Shown here: piece by piece, positions 45,277-55,609 of the stretch
Layout: each line of letters starts with the position of its first letter
Position numbering within the stretch: the stretch's first letter is position 1
Assembly (NCBI RefSeq): GCF_003122365.1
Contig: NZ_CP029254.1
Coordinates: forward strand, 868,001 to 932,000
Source: Streptomyces spongiicola
GTDB taxonomy: Bacteria; Actinomycetota; Actinomycetes; Streptomycetales; Streptomycetaceae
Reading direction: 5' to 3'
DNA: 64,000 nt
Notes under the pieces: generated by a model
Told to the model about the DNA's origin: nothing
The model's input: the letters and a program-made list of their open reading frames with translations, nothing else
The model's database searches: none
Position numbers and translations under genes: made by a program

Positions 45277-47064
45277 ATGACCCAGGAGCTCGGCACCACC
45301 TCCACGCCGCAGATCGCCCCGGTCGCCCCGGCCGCCCCCGCAGCGCCGAACACCCCCGCAGCGCCGAACACCCCGGCGGCGCCCGTCGCCCCGGTCGGTC
45401 GGGGCGCCCCGGTCGGTCCGGTCCCGCAGACCTCCGCGGCAGCCCCGGTCCCGCAGGCCCCTCCGGCCCCGCGGGCGACGCCGCCCGTCCGGCCCGGGGA
45501 CTGGTGGCGGGACGCCGTGATCTACCAGGTGTACGTACGCTCCTTCGCCGACGGCAACGGCGACGGCATCGGCGATCTGCGCGGCATCCGCGACCGGCTC
45601 CCCCATCTCTCGGGACTCGGCGTGGACGCGGTGTGGCTGACCCCCTTCTACGCCTCCCCGCAGGCGGACGGCGGCTACGACGTCTCCGACTACCGGGCCG
45701 TCGACCCGCTCTTCGGCACCCTCGACGACGCCGGCGAACTGGTCGGGGAGGCGCACCGGCTGGGGCTCCGGGTGATCGTCGACATCGTCCCCAACCACAC
45801 GTCCGACCGGCACGCCTGGTTCCGCTCAGCCCTGGCGGGCGGCCCGGAGCGGGCGCTCTACCACTTCCGGCCGGGCAAGGGCGAGCACGGCGAACAGCCG
45901 CCCAACGACTGGGAGTCGGTCTTCGGCGGACCGGCGTGGACCCGCACGGCGAACCCGGACGGCACCCCCGGGGAGTGGTACCTGCACCTCTTCGCCCCCG
46001 AGCAGCCCGACCTGAACTGGGAGCACCCCGAGGTGCGCGAGGAACTCGACGCGGTCATGCGCTTCTGGCTGGACCTGGGGGTCGACGGCTTCCGCATCGA
46101 CGTCGCCCACGGCATGGTCAAGGCCGACGGACTGCCCGACATCGGCGCCCGCGAGCAGGCCAGGATGATCGGCGCGCAGGTGCTGCCCTTCTTCGACCAG
46201 GACGGGGTACACGAGATCCACCGCTCCTGGCGGCGGCTGCTCGACGGCTACGGCGGGGAGCGCATCGGCGTGGCGGAGGCCTGGACGCCCAGCCCGGAAC
46301 GCCTCGCGCTCTATGTGCGCCCCGACGAGCTGCACCAGGCGTTCAACTTCCAGTTCCTGCGCTGCCCCTGGGACCCGGAGCGGATGAGGGAGGTCGTCGA
46401 GGCGTCGCTGGCGGCGACCGCGTCCGTCGGCGCGCCCACCACCTGGGTGCTGTCCAACCACGACGTACCCCGGCACACCACGCGCTACGGCGGCGGACCG
46501 GCGGGGCTGCGCCGGGCCCGGGCCGCGGCGCTGCTGATGCTGGCGCTGCCCGGCTCCGTGTACGTCTACCAGGGCGAGGAACTGGGCCTCCCGGACGTCA
46601 CGGACCTGCCGGACGAGGTGCGCCAGGACCCGTCGTTCTTCCGCGCGGAGGGCCAGGACGGCTTCCGCGACGGCTGCCGGGTGCCGATCCCCTGGACCCG
46701 CGAGGGCGCCTCGTACGGCTTCGGCGCCGGCGGCAGCTGGCTCCCGCAGCCCGCGGAGTGGGCGGACCTGAGCGTGGAGGCGCAGACCGGCGTGCCCGGC
46801 TCCACCCTGGAGCTCTACCGGGCCGCGATCGCGTTGCGGCGCGAGCACCCGGCTCTCGGCGCCGGCGCGGGTGTGACCTGGCTCGACGCGCCCGAGGGGG
46901 TGCTGGCCTTCGCCCGCGGCGGATTCGTCTGCACCACCAACACCCGCGGCACGGACGTGCGACTCCCCGCGCCCGGGAGTTGCCTGCTGTCCTCCGCTCC
47001 GCTCGGGACCGGCGGCGGGACGGTCGCGCTTCCCGCCGACTCGACCGTCTGGTGGGCAATCTGA
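45277..47064 (+). CDS. Alpha-glucosidase (GH13), copy 2, intact
   Basis: This 595-aa intracellular-type alpha-glucosidase would split imported maltodextrins. The N-terminal 75 residues are an Ala/Pro/Val-rich stretch (APAAPNTPAAPNTPAAP) not needed for the fold. The GH13 domain starts at WWRDAVIYQVYVRSFADGNG. Catalytic residues are in DGFRIDVAHGMV (nucleophile Asp), VAEAWTPSPE (acid Glu) and LSNHDVPRH (Asp). The ATG at 45277 has aaggag upstream. No signal peptide. It is divergent from malE and followed 25 bp later by malR. Confidence 0.94.
   Translation: MTQELGTTSTPQIAPVAPAAPAAPNTPAAPNTPAAPVAPVGRGAPVGPVPQTSAAAPVPQAPPAPRATPPVRPGDWWRDAVIYQVYVRSFADGNGDGIGDLRGIRDRLPHLSGLGVDAVWLTPFYASPQADGGYDVSDYRAVDPLFGTLDDAGELVGEAHRLGLRVIVDIVPNHTSDRHAWFRSALAGGPERALYHFRPGKGEHGEQPPNDWESVFGGPAWTRTANPDGTPGEWYLHLFAPEQPDLNWEHPEVREELDAVMRFWLDLGVDGFRIDVAHGMVKADGLPDIGAREQARMIGAQVLPFFDQDGVHEIHRSWRRLLDGYGGERIGVAEAWTPSPERLALYVRPDELHQAFNFQFLRCPWDPERMREVVEASLAATASVGAPTTWVLSNHDVPRHTTRYGGGPAGLRRARAAALLMLALPGSVYVYQGEELGLPDVTDLPDEVRQDPSFFRAEGQDGFRDGCRVPIPWTREGASYGFGAGGSWLPQPAEWADLSVEAQTGVPGSTLELYRAAIALRREHPALGAGAGVTWLDAPEGVLAFARGGFVCTTNTRGTDVRLPAPGSCLLSSAPLGTGGGTVALPADSTVWWAI
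46560..46823 (+). repeat. 264-bp perfect inverted repeat, right arm
   Basis: This block is the exact reverse complement of 40257-40520. A further block of about 70 bp nearer the 3' end (about 46873-46943) is also identical between the two genes. Gene conversion, or a recent duplication preserved by selection, would explain this. Confidence 0.92.
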
Positions 47065-47089
47065 GATGCGACCGGTACAGTCCAATCCC

Positions 47090-48121
47090 ATGACCGCACG
47101 GCTCGCCGACATCGCAGCCCAGGCGGGGGTCAGCGAGGCGACGGTCAGCCGGGTACTGAACGGCAAGCCGGGTGTCGCCCCGACCACCCGCGAATCAGTG
47201 CTCGCCGCACTCGACGTCCTCGGCTACGAGCGCCCCGTGAGACTGCGGCGCCGCAGCGCCGGGCTCGTCGGGCTGATCACGCCCGAGCTGGAGAACCCCA
47301 TCTTCCCGGCCCTGGCCCAGGTCATCGGACAGGCACTGACCCGCCAGGGCTACACGCCCGTGCTGGCCACCCAGACCCCCGGCGGCTCCACCGAGGACGA
47401 ACTCACCGAAATGCTGGTGGACCGGGGCGTCTCGGGCATCATCTTCGTCTCCGGACTGCACGCCGACACCACCGCCGACATGCAGCGCTACGAGAAGCTG
47501 CGCGCCCAGGGCGTCCCCTTCGTCCTCGTCGACGGCTTCTCCCCGCAGGTGCAGGCGCCCTTCATCTCGCCCGACGACCGGGCCGCGATGCAGCTGGCCG
47601 TGACCCATCTCGTCGCCCTCGGCCACACCCGTATCGGGCTGGCCCTCGGTCCGCGCCGCTTCGTGCCGGTGCTGCGGAAGATAGACGGCTTCGTCAGGGC
47701 GGTGCGCGACCAGCTCGGCCTGGGCGAGCAGCAGATCGGGGCCGAGCTGATCCAGCACTCCCTCTACACCCTGGAGGGCGGCCAGGCCGCGGCGTCCGCC
47801 CTGATGGACCGGGGCTGCACGGCGGTGGTGTGCGCCAGCGACATGATGGCGCTGGGCGCGATCCGGGCCGCACGGCAGCGGGGGCTCGAGGTACCCGACG
47901 ACATCTCGGTCGTCGGCTTCGACGACTCCCCCCTCGTCGCCTTCACCGATCCGCCGCTGACGACGGTCCGCAAGCCCGTGCCCGCCATGGGTCAGGCCGC
48001 GGTCCGGACCCTGCTGGAGGAGATCGGGGGGACTCCGGCCCCGCACAGCGAGTTCGTGTTCATGCCGGAACTGGTCGTCCGCGGCTCGACCGCGGCAGGA
48101 CCTCTGCACGGTTCGTCCTGA
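47090..48121 (+). CDS. malR: LacI-family maltose regulator MalR
   Basis: This 343-aa repressor starts at the helix-turn-helix (MTARLADIAAQAGVSEATVSR...GKPG), matching the known MalR N-terminus as I remember it. An ATG at 47066 is also in frame but adds eight residues not seen in the family. The sensor domain includes GLVGLITPELENPIFP, VCASDMMALGAIRAARQ and FTDPPLTTVRKPV. It should bind operators at the mal and amylase promoters and be released by maltodextrins. It follows glucosidase copy 2 closely on the same strand. Confidence 0.92.
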   Translation: MTARLADIAAQAGVSEATVSRVLNGKPGVAPTTRESVLAALDVLGYERPVRLRRRSAGLVGLITPELENPIFPALAQVIGQALTRQGYTPVLATQTPGGSTEDELTEMLVDRGVSGIIFVSGLHADTTADMQRYEKLRAQGVPFVLVDGFSPQVQAPFISPDDRAAMQLAVTHLVALGHTRIGLALGPRRFVPVLRKIDGFVRAVRDQLGLGEQQIGAELIQHSLYTLEGGQAAASALMDRGCTAVVCASDMMALGAIRAARQRGLEVPDDISVVGFDDSPLVAFTDPPLTTVRKPVPAMGQAAVRTLLEEIGGTPAPHSEFVFMPELVVRGSTAAGPLHGSS

Positions 48122-48283
48122 TCTGTCCCGCCGGCCCGCACACCCTGCACCGGACTCCCGAATTCCGGGCCGTGCCGGCGAGACACGGGGGCCCCGGCTC
48201 GTCCTCAGGAGGGACCGGGCCCCTCTCGAACCAGCCCGAGGGATGATCGGATCGCTTGCACCCGTCTGGCAGACTCTCCTCCC

Positions 48284-49147
48284 ATGGGTGAAGCGACCGT
48301 GAAGTCCTCGGAAGACCGGACCGCGCCCCCGTCACCCATGGTGACCGTGGACGGCCCGGCCCCGGAGCGGAGCAGACTGCGCGAGTGGCGGTCGGTCCGC
48401 CGGCCGCGCATCTGGTTCGAGATCCTCCTCATCGCGGTCAGCTACTGGACGTACTCCCTGGTCCGCAACGCCGTCCCCGAGCAGAAGGCCCAGGCCCTGC
48501 GGAACGCCGACTGGATCTGGGAGGCAGAGCAGGCCCTCGGCATCGCCGTGGAGCAGACCGTCAACCACGCCGCCAACTCGGTGACATGGCTGATCGTGAC
48601 GATGAACTACTACTACGCCACGCTGCACTTCCTGGTGACCGTCGGCGTCCTGGTGTGGCTCTACCGCAGGCACCCAGGCCGCTACGCCCCCGCCCGGCTG
48701 GTCCTCTTCGCCACCACCGGCGTCGCGCTCGTCGGCTACTACCTCTACCCGCTGGCGCCGCCGCGGCTGATGAACGGCCAGGACTTCATCGACACGGTGC
48801 TGGTGCACCACACCTGGGGTTCCATGGCCTCGGGCGACCTGAAGAACATGTCCAACCAGTACGCGGCCATGCCGTCGATGCACATCGGCTGGTCGCTGTG
48901 GTGCGGGCTGACCGTCTTCGCACTGACGGCGGCCCCCTGGGGAAGGATCCTGGGGCTGCTGTACCCGACCCTCACCCTCGTGGTGATCGTGGCGACCGCC
49001 AACCATTTCTGGCTGGACGCCGTCGGCGGACTGCTCTGCCTCGGCTTCGGCTACGGCCTGTCCTGCGCCTGGTACGGAGCCCTGCCGCACCGGCTGCCGC
49101 GGCATGTGCCGGACCCGCTGCGCGGCGGCCCCGTGCTCACGGCGTAG
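48284..49147 (+). CDS. PAP2-superfamily membrane protein
   Basis: This 287-aa protein has five or six membrane segments. It carries PAP2/InsP-ceramide-synthase-like motifs: YPLAPPRLM, AMPSMHIGWSLWCG and the final catalytic ATANHFWLDAVGG with His and Asp. Such enzymes remove or transfer phosphate on lipids. The stop codon lies within the first unit of a 46-bp tandem repeat, so the last two residues are repeat-encoded. Confidence 0.88.
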   Translation: MGEATVKSSEDRTAPPSPMVTVDGPAPERSRLREWRSVRRPRIWFEILLIAVSYWTYSLVRNAVPEQKAQALRNADWIWEAEQALGIAVEQTVNHAANSVTWLIVTMNYYYATLHFLVTVGVLVWLYRRHPGRYAPARLVLFATTGVALVGYYLYPLAPPRLMNGQDFIDTVLVHHTWGSMASGDLKNMSNQYAAMPSMHIGWSLWCGLTVFALTAAPWGRILGLLYPTLTLVVIVATANHFWLDAVGGLLCLGFGYGLSCAWYGALPHRLPRHVPDPLRGGPVLTA

Positions 49148-49349
49148 GGCGGCCCGGGGACGCGGCGCGGGGGGAACCGTGCTCACGGCGCAGGGCGGCC
49201 CGGGGACGCGGCGCGGGGGGAACCGTGCTCACGGCGCAGGGCGGCCCGGGGACGCGACGCGGGGGGAACCGTGCTCACGGCGCAGGGCGGCCCGGGGACG
49301 CGACGCGGGGGGAACCGTGCTCACGGCGCAGGGCGGCCCGGGGACGCGG
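49139..49349 (+). repeat. 46-bp tandem repeat, four and a half copies
   Basis: Unit starts are at 49139, 49185, 49231, 49277 and 49323; each begins acggcgcagggcggcccggg and ends ccgtgctc. Only a few substitutions separate the copies. The first copy includes the stop codon of the PAP2 gene. The remaining 49350-49695 shows no gene and probably includes the urease promoter. Confidence 0.95.
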
Positions 49350-49695
49350 CCGCTCCCCGGTTCGGCCCCGAGGTCGCCGGGGAGGTCGCCGCGACCTCGC
49401 TCACCGGCATAGGGAACCGCTCGGGCCTCCCGGACGGCAGGCCGCGCGGCGGTCGCCGTCCCGCCCCGGACCGGGGCCGGTGCCGGGTGCCCGGGATCTC
49501 CGGCCCGGCCGGGTGACGGCTCGCATCCCGTATCCCGGATTTCATCAGATGGTGTGAATCGACCTCCGTTCGGCTGTTTCGCCCGCCTCGTCCTCTGAAT
49601 GATCGAGTGGCGCCCGGGTGACGGCCGGGGGACGTGTCCGCGGTCCCCCGTGTGCCCGGCCGCGTGCACTGTCCGACCGAGAGAAACGGCTCATC

Positions 49696-50577
49696 GTGCA
49701 TTTGACTCCGCATGAGCGGGAGCGCCTGCTGATCCATGTCGCGGCCGACGTTGCACAGAGGCGCCGCGACCGCGGGCTGCGCCTCAACTACCCGGAAGTG
49801 ACGGCCCTGCTGACGGCGCACGTCTTCGAGGCGGCCCGCGACGGCAAGACCGTCAGCGACATCATGGACTCGGGTCGGCAGTTGTTCACCCGTGACGACG
49901 TGATGGACGGCGTCCCGGAGATGATCAGGAACGTCCAGGTGGAGGCCACCTTCCCGGACGGCACCAAGCTGGTCACCATCCACGACCCGATCCCGGAGGG
50001 CGCGGAGGAGAGCAGGGTGCACCCGGGCAAGGTCGAGCACCCCCGGCCCCCCGGAAAGCCGGGCTCCCCGGTCGACCGCGGAGACGGTGACGGCGGCGAC
50101 CGCGGCGGTGGCGCAGGTGAATCGCCCGGGTGCTGCGACGAGGACGGCGACGCCGGCTCCCGGTTCGACGCGATCCTCTTCAATGTGCGTCTCGACGGGG
50201 ACGACCAGGGCCCCAGCCTGCAGCAGGAGGCCACCTCCCTGCCGGGTCCCGGCAAGACGAGGATCAGGGTGAAGAACGAGTCGGACCGCCCCGTCCAGGT
50301 CGCCTCCCACTATCACTTCGCCGAGGTCAACCCGGGGCTCAAGGTCGTCGGCATCGAGGTCCCCGCCGGCCGGGAGGTCCCGGCCGACCGCAGTCTGTGG
50401 AACTGCGAGGCGGCGAAGGGCCGGCGGCTCAACATCGCCGCCGGCACCGCCGTGCGGTTCGAACCGGGTGACGAGCGCTGTGTGGAGCTGGTGCAGATCC
50501 AGGGTGCCGTCACGGCGGGCGGCGGCACGGGCGACCTGACCAAGATCCAGGGACTGCGCGAGGGAGTCGTCCGATGA
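49696..50577 (+). CDS. ureAB: Urease gamma-beta fusion subunit (UreAB)
   Basis: This 293-aa protein joins the urease gamma subunit (residues 1 to about 100: [45 protein letters not shown]) to the beta subunit (about 165-275: [42 protein letters not shown]). Between them is a 60-residue insert rich in Gly, Asp and Pro. Fused UreAB is known in several bacteria including actinobacteria. The GTG at 49696 is the natural UreA start (HLTPHERE). The stop overlaps the ureC start (ATGA). Confidence 0.93.
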   Translation: MHLTPHERERLLIHVAADVAQRRRDRGLRLNYPEVTALLTAHVFEAARDGKTVSDIMDSGRQLFTRDDVMDGVPEMIRNVQVEATFPDGTKLVTIHDPIPEGAEESRVHPGKVEHPRPPGKPGSPVDRGDGDGGDRGGGAGESPGCCDEDGDAGSRFDAILFNVRLDGDDQGPSLQQEATSLPGPGKTRIRVKNESDRPVQVASHYHFAEVNPGLKVVGIEVPAGREVPADRSLWNCEAAKGRRLNIAAGTAVRFEPGDERCVELVQIQGAVTAGGGTGDLTKIQGLREGVVR

Positions 50578-52610
50578 GCGACCCGCAGAGGCAGACCCCC
50601 GGCCGGGCGCCGAAGCCGGGGAAGGGCCGGCCGAAGCCGGGCAACGAGCTGACACGGGCGGAGTACACGGCGCTGTACGGGCCGACCACGCGGGACCGGG
50701 TCCGGCTCGCCGACACCGACCTCACGCTGGAGATCGAGGCCGACTGGAGCGGCGGCCCTTCCTACAGCGGCAACGAGATGCTCTTCGGCGGCGGCAAGGT
50801 GATCCGCGAGTCGATGGGCATGTCGCACCTCGCCAGGGACGGGAAGGACGGCACGGGCAGGGCCACGGACCACAGGCCCGTGGACACCGTCATCACGGGC
50901 GCGCTGGTCCTCGACTGGTGGGGCGTGGCCAAGGCCGACATCGGCATCCGCGACGGCAGGATCGCGGCCGTCGGCAAGGCCTACAACCCCGAGACGATGA
51001 ACAGGATCACGCGCTTCGAGATGCCGGACCGGGGACCCGCGAAGGAGGCCCCGCCGGTGACGCCGACGAACTTCGTCATCGGACCGAGCACCGAGGTCGT
51101 CTCCGGCAACGGGCGGATCCTCACCGCGGGTGGTGTGGACACCCACGTCCACTTCATCTGCCCCGGGGAGATCGACGAGGCCCTGGCCTCGGGTGTGACC
51201 ACCCTGATCGGCGGCGGCACCGGACCGGCCGAGGGAAGCACGGCCACCACCGTGACCCCGGGCGCGTGGCACATCAGGCGGGTCTTCGAGGCGCTGGACG
51301 GGTTCCCGGTCAACGTCGGCCTGCTCGGCAAGGGCAGCACGATGAACGAGCACGAGCTCAACGCTCAGGTGGACGCCGGTGTCTGCGGCTTCAAGATCCA
51401 CGAGGACTGGGGCGCCACGCCCGCGGTGATCGACCGGGCCCTGGACGTCTGTGAAGAGCGCGGTGTCCAGCTCGCCCTGCACGCCGACTCGCTGAACGAG
51501 TCCGGGTTCCTGGAGAGCACGCGGGCGGCCTTCACCGGCGACGGCAGGGACGCCGGGGGGAAGTTCACCGGGAAGAAGGCACGCTCCGTCCACATCTTCC
51601 ACGTCGAGGGTGCCGGCGGCGGTCACGCGCCGGACATGATCGAGCTGGTGAAGGACCCGAACGTGCTGCCGGCCTCGACCAACCCGACGCGTCCCCTGAC
51701 GGTCAACACCGTCAAGGAGCACGTCGACATGATGATCGTGTGCCATCACCTCAACCCGGAGATCGAGGCGGACATGGCCTTCGCCGACTCCCGGATCCGG
51801 CCGTCCACCATGGCCGCGGAGGATCTCCTGCACGACATGGGCGCCATCTCCATGATGTCCTCGGACGCCCAGGCGATGGGCCGCATCGGCGAGATGATCA
51901 TGCGGACCTGGCAGACCGCGCACGTCATGAAGCGCCGCTACGGGCCGCTGAAGGAGGACCTCGAGGCCGTGAAGGCCCGCAGGACCGCCGCCGACGGCGA
52001 CCCGTCCCGCGGTGACCGGCAGCTCCTGCCGAACGACAACTTCCGGGCACGCCGGTACATCGCCAAGTACACGGTCAACCCGGCGATCACGCACGGCATC
52101 GACGACCACGTGGGCTCCGTGCAGCCGGGGAAGCTCGCCGACCTGGTGCTGTGGGAACCGAAGTTCTTCGGCGTCAAGCCGCACATGGTGCTCAAGGGCG
52201 GCCAGCTCACCTACGCCCAGGTCGGCGACGCCAACGCGTCGATCCCCACCCCACAGCCCTACCAGCCGCGTCCGGTCTGGGGCTCCACCGGCCGCTCCCC
52301 GGGTCACAACTCGGTGAACTTCACGGCTCCGGGCGTGGCCCGCACCCTGAACGGAGACGGCACCGGCAGCCATCCGGGGCTCGGCCTCGGCAAGGACTTC
52401 GTGGACATCACCAGCACCCGCCACGTCACGAAGGCCGACATGAAACTCAACGACACCGTGCCCGACAGTCTCGAAGTCGACCACGACACCTTCGAGGTCA
52501 CCATCGGCGGTGCGACCACGACCGACACCCGCACCGAACTCAACGGCGCGACCGTGCCACGCTCCTACGTCACCGAAGTACCCCTGGCCCAAAGGTACTT
52601 CCTCTTCTAG
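50574..52610 (+). CDS. ureC: Urease alpha (catalytic) subunit UreC, enlarged form
   Basis: The catalytic subunit hydrolyses urea to ammonia and carbamate with two nickel ions. All active-site parts are in place: His191 and His193 in DTHVHF, the carbamylated Lys274 in [19 protein letters not shown] and [12 protein letters not shown] with further His ligands, Cys390 in VCHHL (mobile flap), and Asp431 in SSDAQAMGR. The end AQRYFLF is standard. The length of 678 aa is about 100 more than usual (about 570). The extra sequence is an N-terminal extension and inserts near residues 140-165, 315-335 and 460-480. It follows ureAB with an ATGA overlap. Confidence 0.95.
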   Translation: MSDPQRQTPGRAPKPGKGRPKPGNELTRAEYTALYGPTTRDRVRLADTDLTLEIEADWSGGPSYSGNEMLFGGGKVIRESMGMSHLARDGKDGTGRATDHRPVDTVITGALVLDWWGVAKADIGIRDGRIAAVGKAYNPETMNRITRFEMPDRGPAKEAPPVTPTNFVIGPSTEVVSGNGRILTAGGVDTHVHFICPGEIDEALASGVTTLIGGGTGPAEGSTATTVTPGAWHIRRVFEALDGFPVNVGLLGKGSTMNEHELNAQVDAGVCGFKIHEDWGATPAVIDRALDVCEERGVQLALHADSLNESGFLESTRAAFTGDGRDAGGKFTGKKARSVHIFHVEGAGGGHAPDMIELVKDPNVLPASTNPTRPLTVNTVKEHVDMMIVCHHLNPEIEADMAFADSRIRPSTMAAEDLLHDMGAISMMSSDAQAMGRIGEMIMRTWQTAHVMKRRYGPLKEDLEAVKARRTAADGDPSRGDRQLLPNDNFRARRYIAKYTVNPAITHGIDDHVGSVQPGKLADLVLWEPKFFGVKPHMVLKGGQLTYAQVGDANASIPTPQPYQPRPVWGSTGRSPGHNSVNFTAPGVARTLNGDGTGSHPGLGLGKDFVDITSTRHVTKADMKLNDTVPDSLEVDHDTFEVTIGGATTTDTRTELNGATVPRSYVTEVPLAQRYFLF

Positions 52611-52982
52611 GGCGTGTCGCCGGAGCAGCTCCGCCCGCCCGCAGGGGCGGGCCCCGGCGTCCGGTGCGTGCGATCGCGGGGCGGAGGGCCATCCCCGTAC
52701 CCACCGCACGTACCCGGCCGCGTCCGACACCGCAGCGCGGGGACGCCTCCCGTGCCCGAAGGGCCCCGGAGGAATGCGCGCCGGACGTCGCGGGCCAGGG
52801 GCACTCCCGCAACACGGCACAAGACCACCCCTGCCCGGTCACCGGACGAACCGGCCGGTGACCGGGGCCCGGGCGGGCCGGGGAACCGGCCACCACCGGG
52901 CGTCGCCGGCCGCGCCCGGCGACGTCCGGCGTACCTTCCCGACCTGCGAACCTGCGAACCTGCGAAAGGCGGCAGCCCATCC

Positions 52983-53657
52983 GTGAGCCGTGCAGCCCTG
53001 CTCCTGCTGGCAGACGGCCGCTTCCCCGCCGGGGGACATGCCCACTCCGGCGGCGTCGAAGCCGCGATCGCCCACCAGTCCGTACACGACATAGACAGCC
53101 TCCTGGCGTTCTGCCGCGGCCGGCTGCACACCACCGGCCTGACCACGGCCGGGCTGGCCGCCGCAGCCGCCGCCGGAGTCGACCCGCTGCTGCTGGACGA
53201 CGCCGCCGACGCACGTACCCCTGCCCCCGCGCTGCGCGCCGTCGCCCGGCGGCTCGGCCGCCAGATGATGCGCGCAGCCCGTGCCACCTTCCCGTCCGAG
53301 CGCCTTGAGCGTCTGGCCGCCGAGCGTCCCCAGGGCGCCCACCAGCCGCTCGTACTGGGCCTGGCCGCCCGCGCCGCCGGGCTCACCCCGCTGGACGCGG
53401 CCCGTGCCGCCGCGTACGAGAGCGTCGGCGGCCCGGCCACCGCGGCGGTGCGACTGCTCAGCCTCGACCCGCTCGACGCCTCCGGACTGCTGGCGCGCCT
53501 CGGTAGCGACATCGACGCCGTCGCCGAAGCGGCCGCCCGGGCCGCGGACCGCGTCGCGGTCGAGGGCCCGGACGCCCTGCCGTCGGCGTCCTCACCGCTG
53601 CTGGACATCACCGGTGAACAACACGCCACCTGGGCCGTCCGGCTCTTCGCCTCCTGA
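52983..53657 (+). CDS. ureF: Urease accessory protein UreF
   Basis: This 224-aa protein helps UreG and UreD load nickel into urease. Recognisable stretches are [19 protein letters not shown] at the N-terminus and [20 protein letters not shown] in the C-terminal half. It is mainly helical, as expected. The GTG at 52983 gives [14 protein letters not shown], the usual start. The 370 bp between ureC and ureF contain no gene I can support and only G+C-rich sequence with short repeats. Confidence 0.9.
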   Translation: MSRAALLLLADGRFPAGGHAHSGGVEAAIAHQSVHDIDSLLAFCRGRLHTTGLTTAGLAAAAAAGVDPLLLDDAADARTPAPALRAVARRLGRQMMRAARATFPSERLERLAAERPQGAHQPLVLGLAARAAGLTPLDAARAAAYESVGGPATAAVRLLSLDPLDASGLLARLGSDIDAVAEAAARAADRVAVEGPDALPSASSPLLDITGEQHATWAVRLFAS

Positions 53658-53686
53658 CACCCTCCCCTGCCCACCCGGAGTTCCTC

Positions 53687-54378
<692 letters not shown>

Positions 54379-54382
<4 letters not shown>

Positions 54383-55227
54383 GCCCCGCCGTACGACCCG
54401 GCCCGGACCGGGCGGCAGTGGCCGAAGCCCCCGCAGGCCCCGAGCAGCCTGCCGGGCACCCGCACGGGGTCCGGGCGGCGGCCCGCGTCCACGCCGCGTA
54501 CAACGGACGCACCACCGTCCTTCCGCAACTCCGCAGCGACGGCCCGTTCCACCTCCGGCGCATGCGCACCGACGGTAGGTCCGCCAAGGTCGGGATCATC
54601 GGCGCGATGAGCGCTCCCCTGGGCGGCGACCGGCTCGCCATCGACGTCACCGTCGGGGACCGGGCCGCCCTGACGGTCACCACGGCAGCCGCCACACTCG
54701 CCCTGCGCGGCCCCACCTCCGCACCAGCCCACTACGACGTACGGATCACCGCCGGCGAGCACTCCGGCTTGCGCTGGCTCCCCCAGCCGCTGATCAGCTC
54801 GGCCGGCAGCAACCTCCGGCAGACCTACACCGTCGAACTCGCCGCGACCTCGCGGCTGTTGCTGAGGGAGGAGCAGCTCCTGGGCCGGGCCGACGAGGAA
54901 CCGGGCCACCTCGTCAGCCGGCTCCTGGTCCACCGCGCCGGAAGACCGCTGCTCGACCAGCAGACGGCGTACGGGGACCCGGAGCCCGGCTGGGACGGCC
55001 CAGCGGTGCTGCACGAGCACCGCGCCGTCGGCCAACTCCTGCTCGTCAGGCCGAATACGGACCCCCACCGCGGCCCCGTCCTCCTCCGCGGAGGCTCCCG
55101 ACGCGGGCATGCCGTCCTCGCACCGCTGGCCAACGGCCCGGCGCTGCTCGCCACCGCCGTCGCCCCGACCTCCTCGGCCCTGCGGGAGCTACTCGACGAA
55201 GCCCTCGCACACGCCCTCCGGACGTAG
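54379..55227 (+). CDS. ureD: Urease accessory protein UreD (UreH)
   Basis: This 282-aa protein is the scaffold of the urease maturation complex. Family features are [30 protein letters not shown] and [19 protein letters not shown]. The GTG at 54379 overlaps the ureG stop (GTGA). It closes the operon ureAB-C-F-G-D. A dedicated nickel transporter or UreE is not visible. Confidence 0.92.
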
Positions 55228-55609
55228 CGCCGGCGCCCGCCGCCCCTCGCGGACGGCGGGCCGTCTCGTCCTCACCGCGGCGCCGGCCCCGCCCGCGGCC
55301 TGCGCCGCGGCCCTTCGCACGGTGCACCGGACTGTGTGAGGGGAAGCGGCCGGGGGACGGAAACGCCGTGTCCCTCGAACGCGAGGGGCGGATCCGGGGC
55401 ACCACCTCGGATGCGGACATTCCGATTCCGGTCCCGCGGACGCGGTCCGGCGGACGCGGCACACGCGAACCGGCGGACGCACCTCGCCGTGCCGCGGACG
55501 CGGCACACGCGGACCGGCGGGCGGACCGCCGGCGGAAGTCCCGCCCGGCCGGCACCCGGCCCGGCACCCGGTCGGCCAAGACCTCGCCCACCCCCGGGGA
55601 CCGCGTCGG
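55228..55609. other. Convergent gap between ureD and glnE with repeated gcggacgcggcacacgcg
   Basis: The phrase gcggacgcggcacacgcg occurs twice (near 55451 and 55495), each followed by (a/g)accggcgg. Partial hairpins could serve as terminators. No gene is supported. Confidence 0.6.

Noticed and set aside
49139..49349. Possible CRISPR or phage attachment array after the PAP2 gene
   Set aside because: The 46-bp units abut without spacers and no integrase is adjacent; it is a plain tandem repeat.
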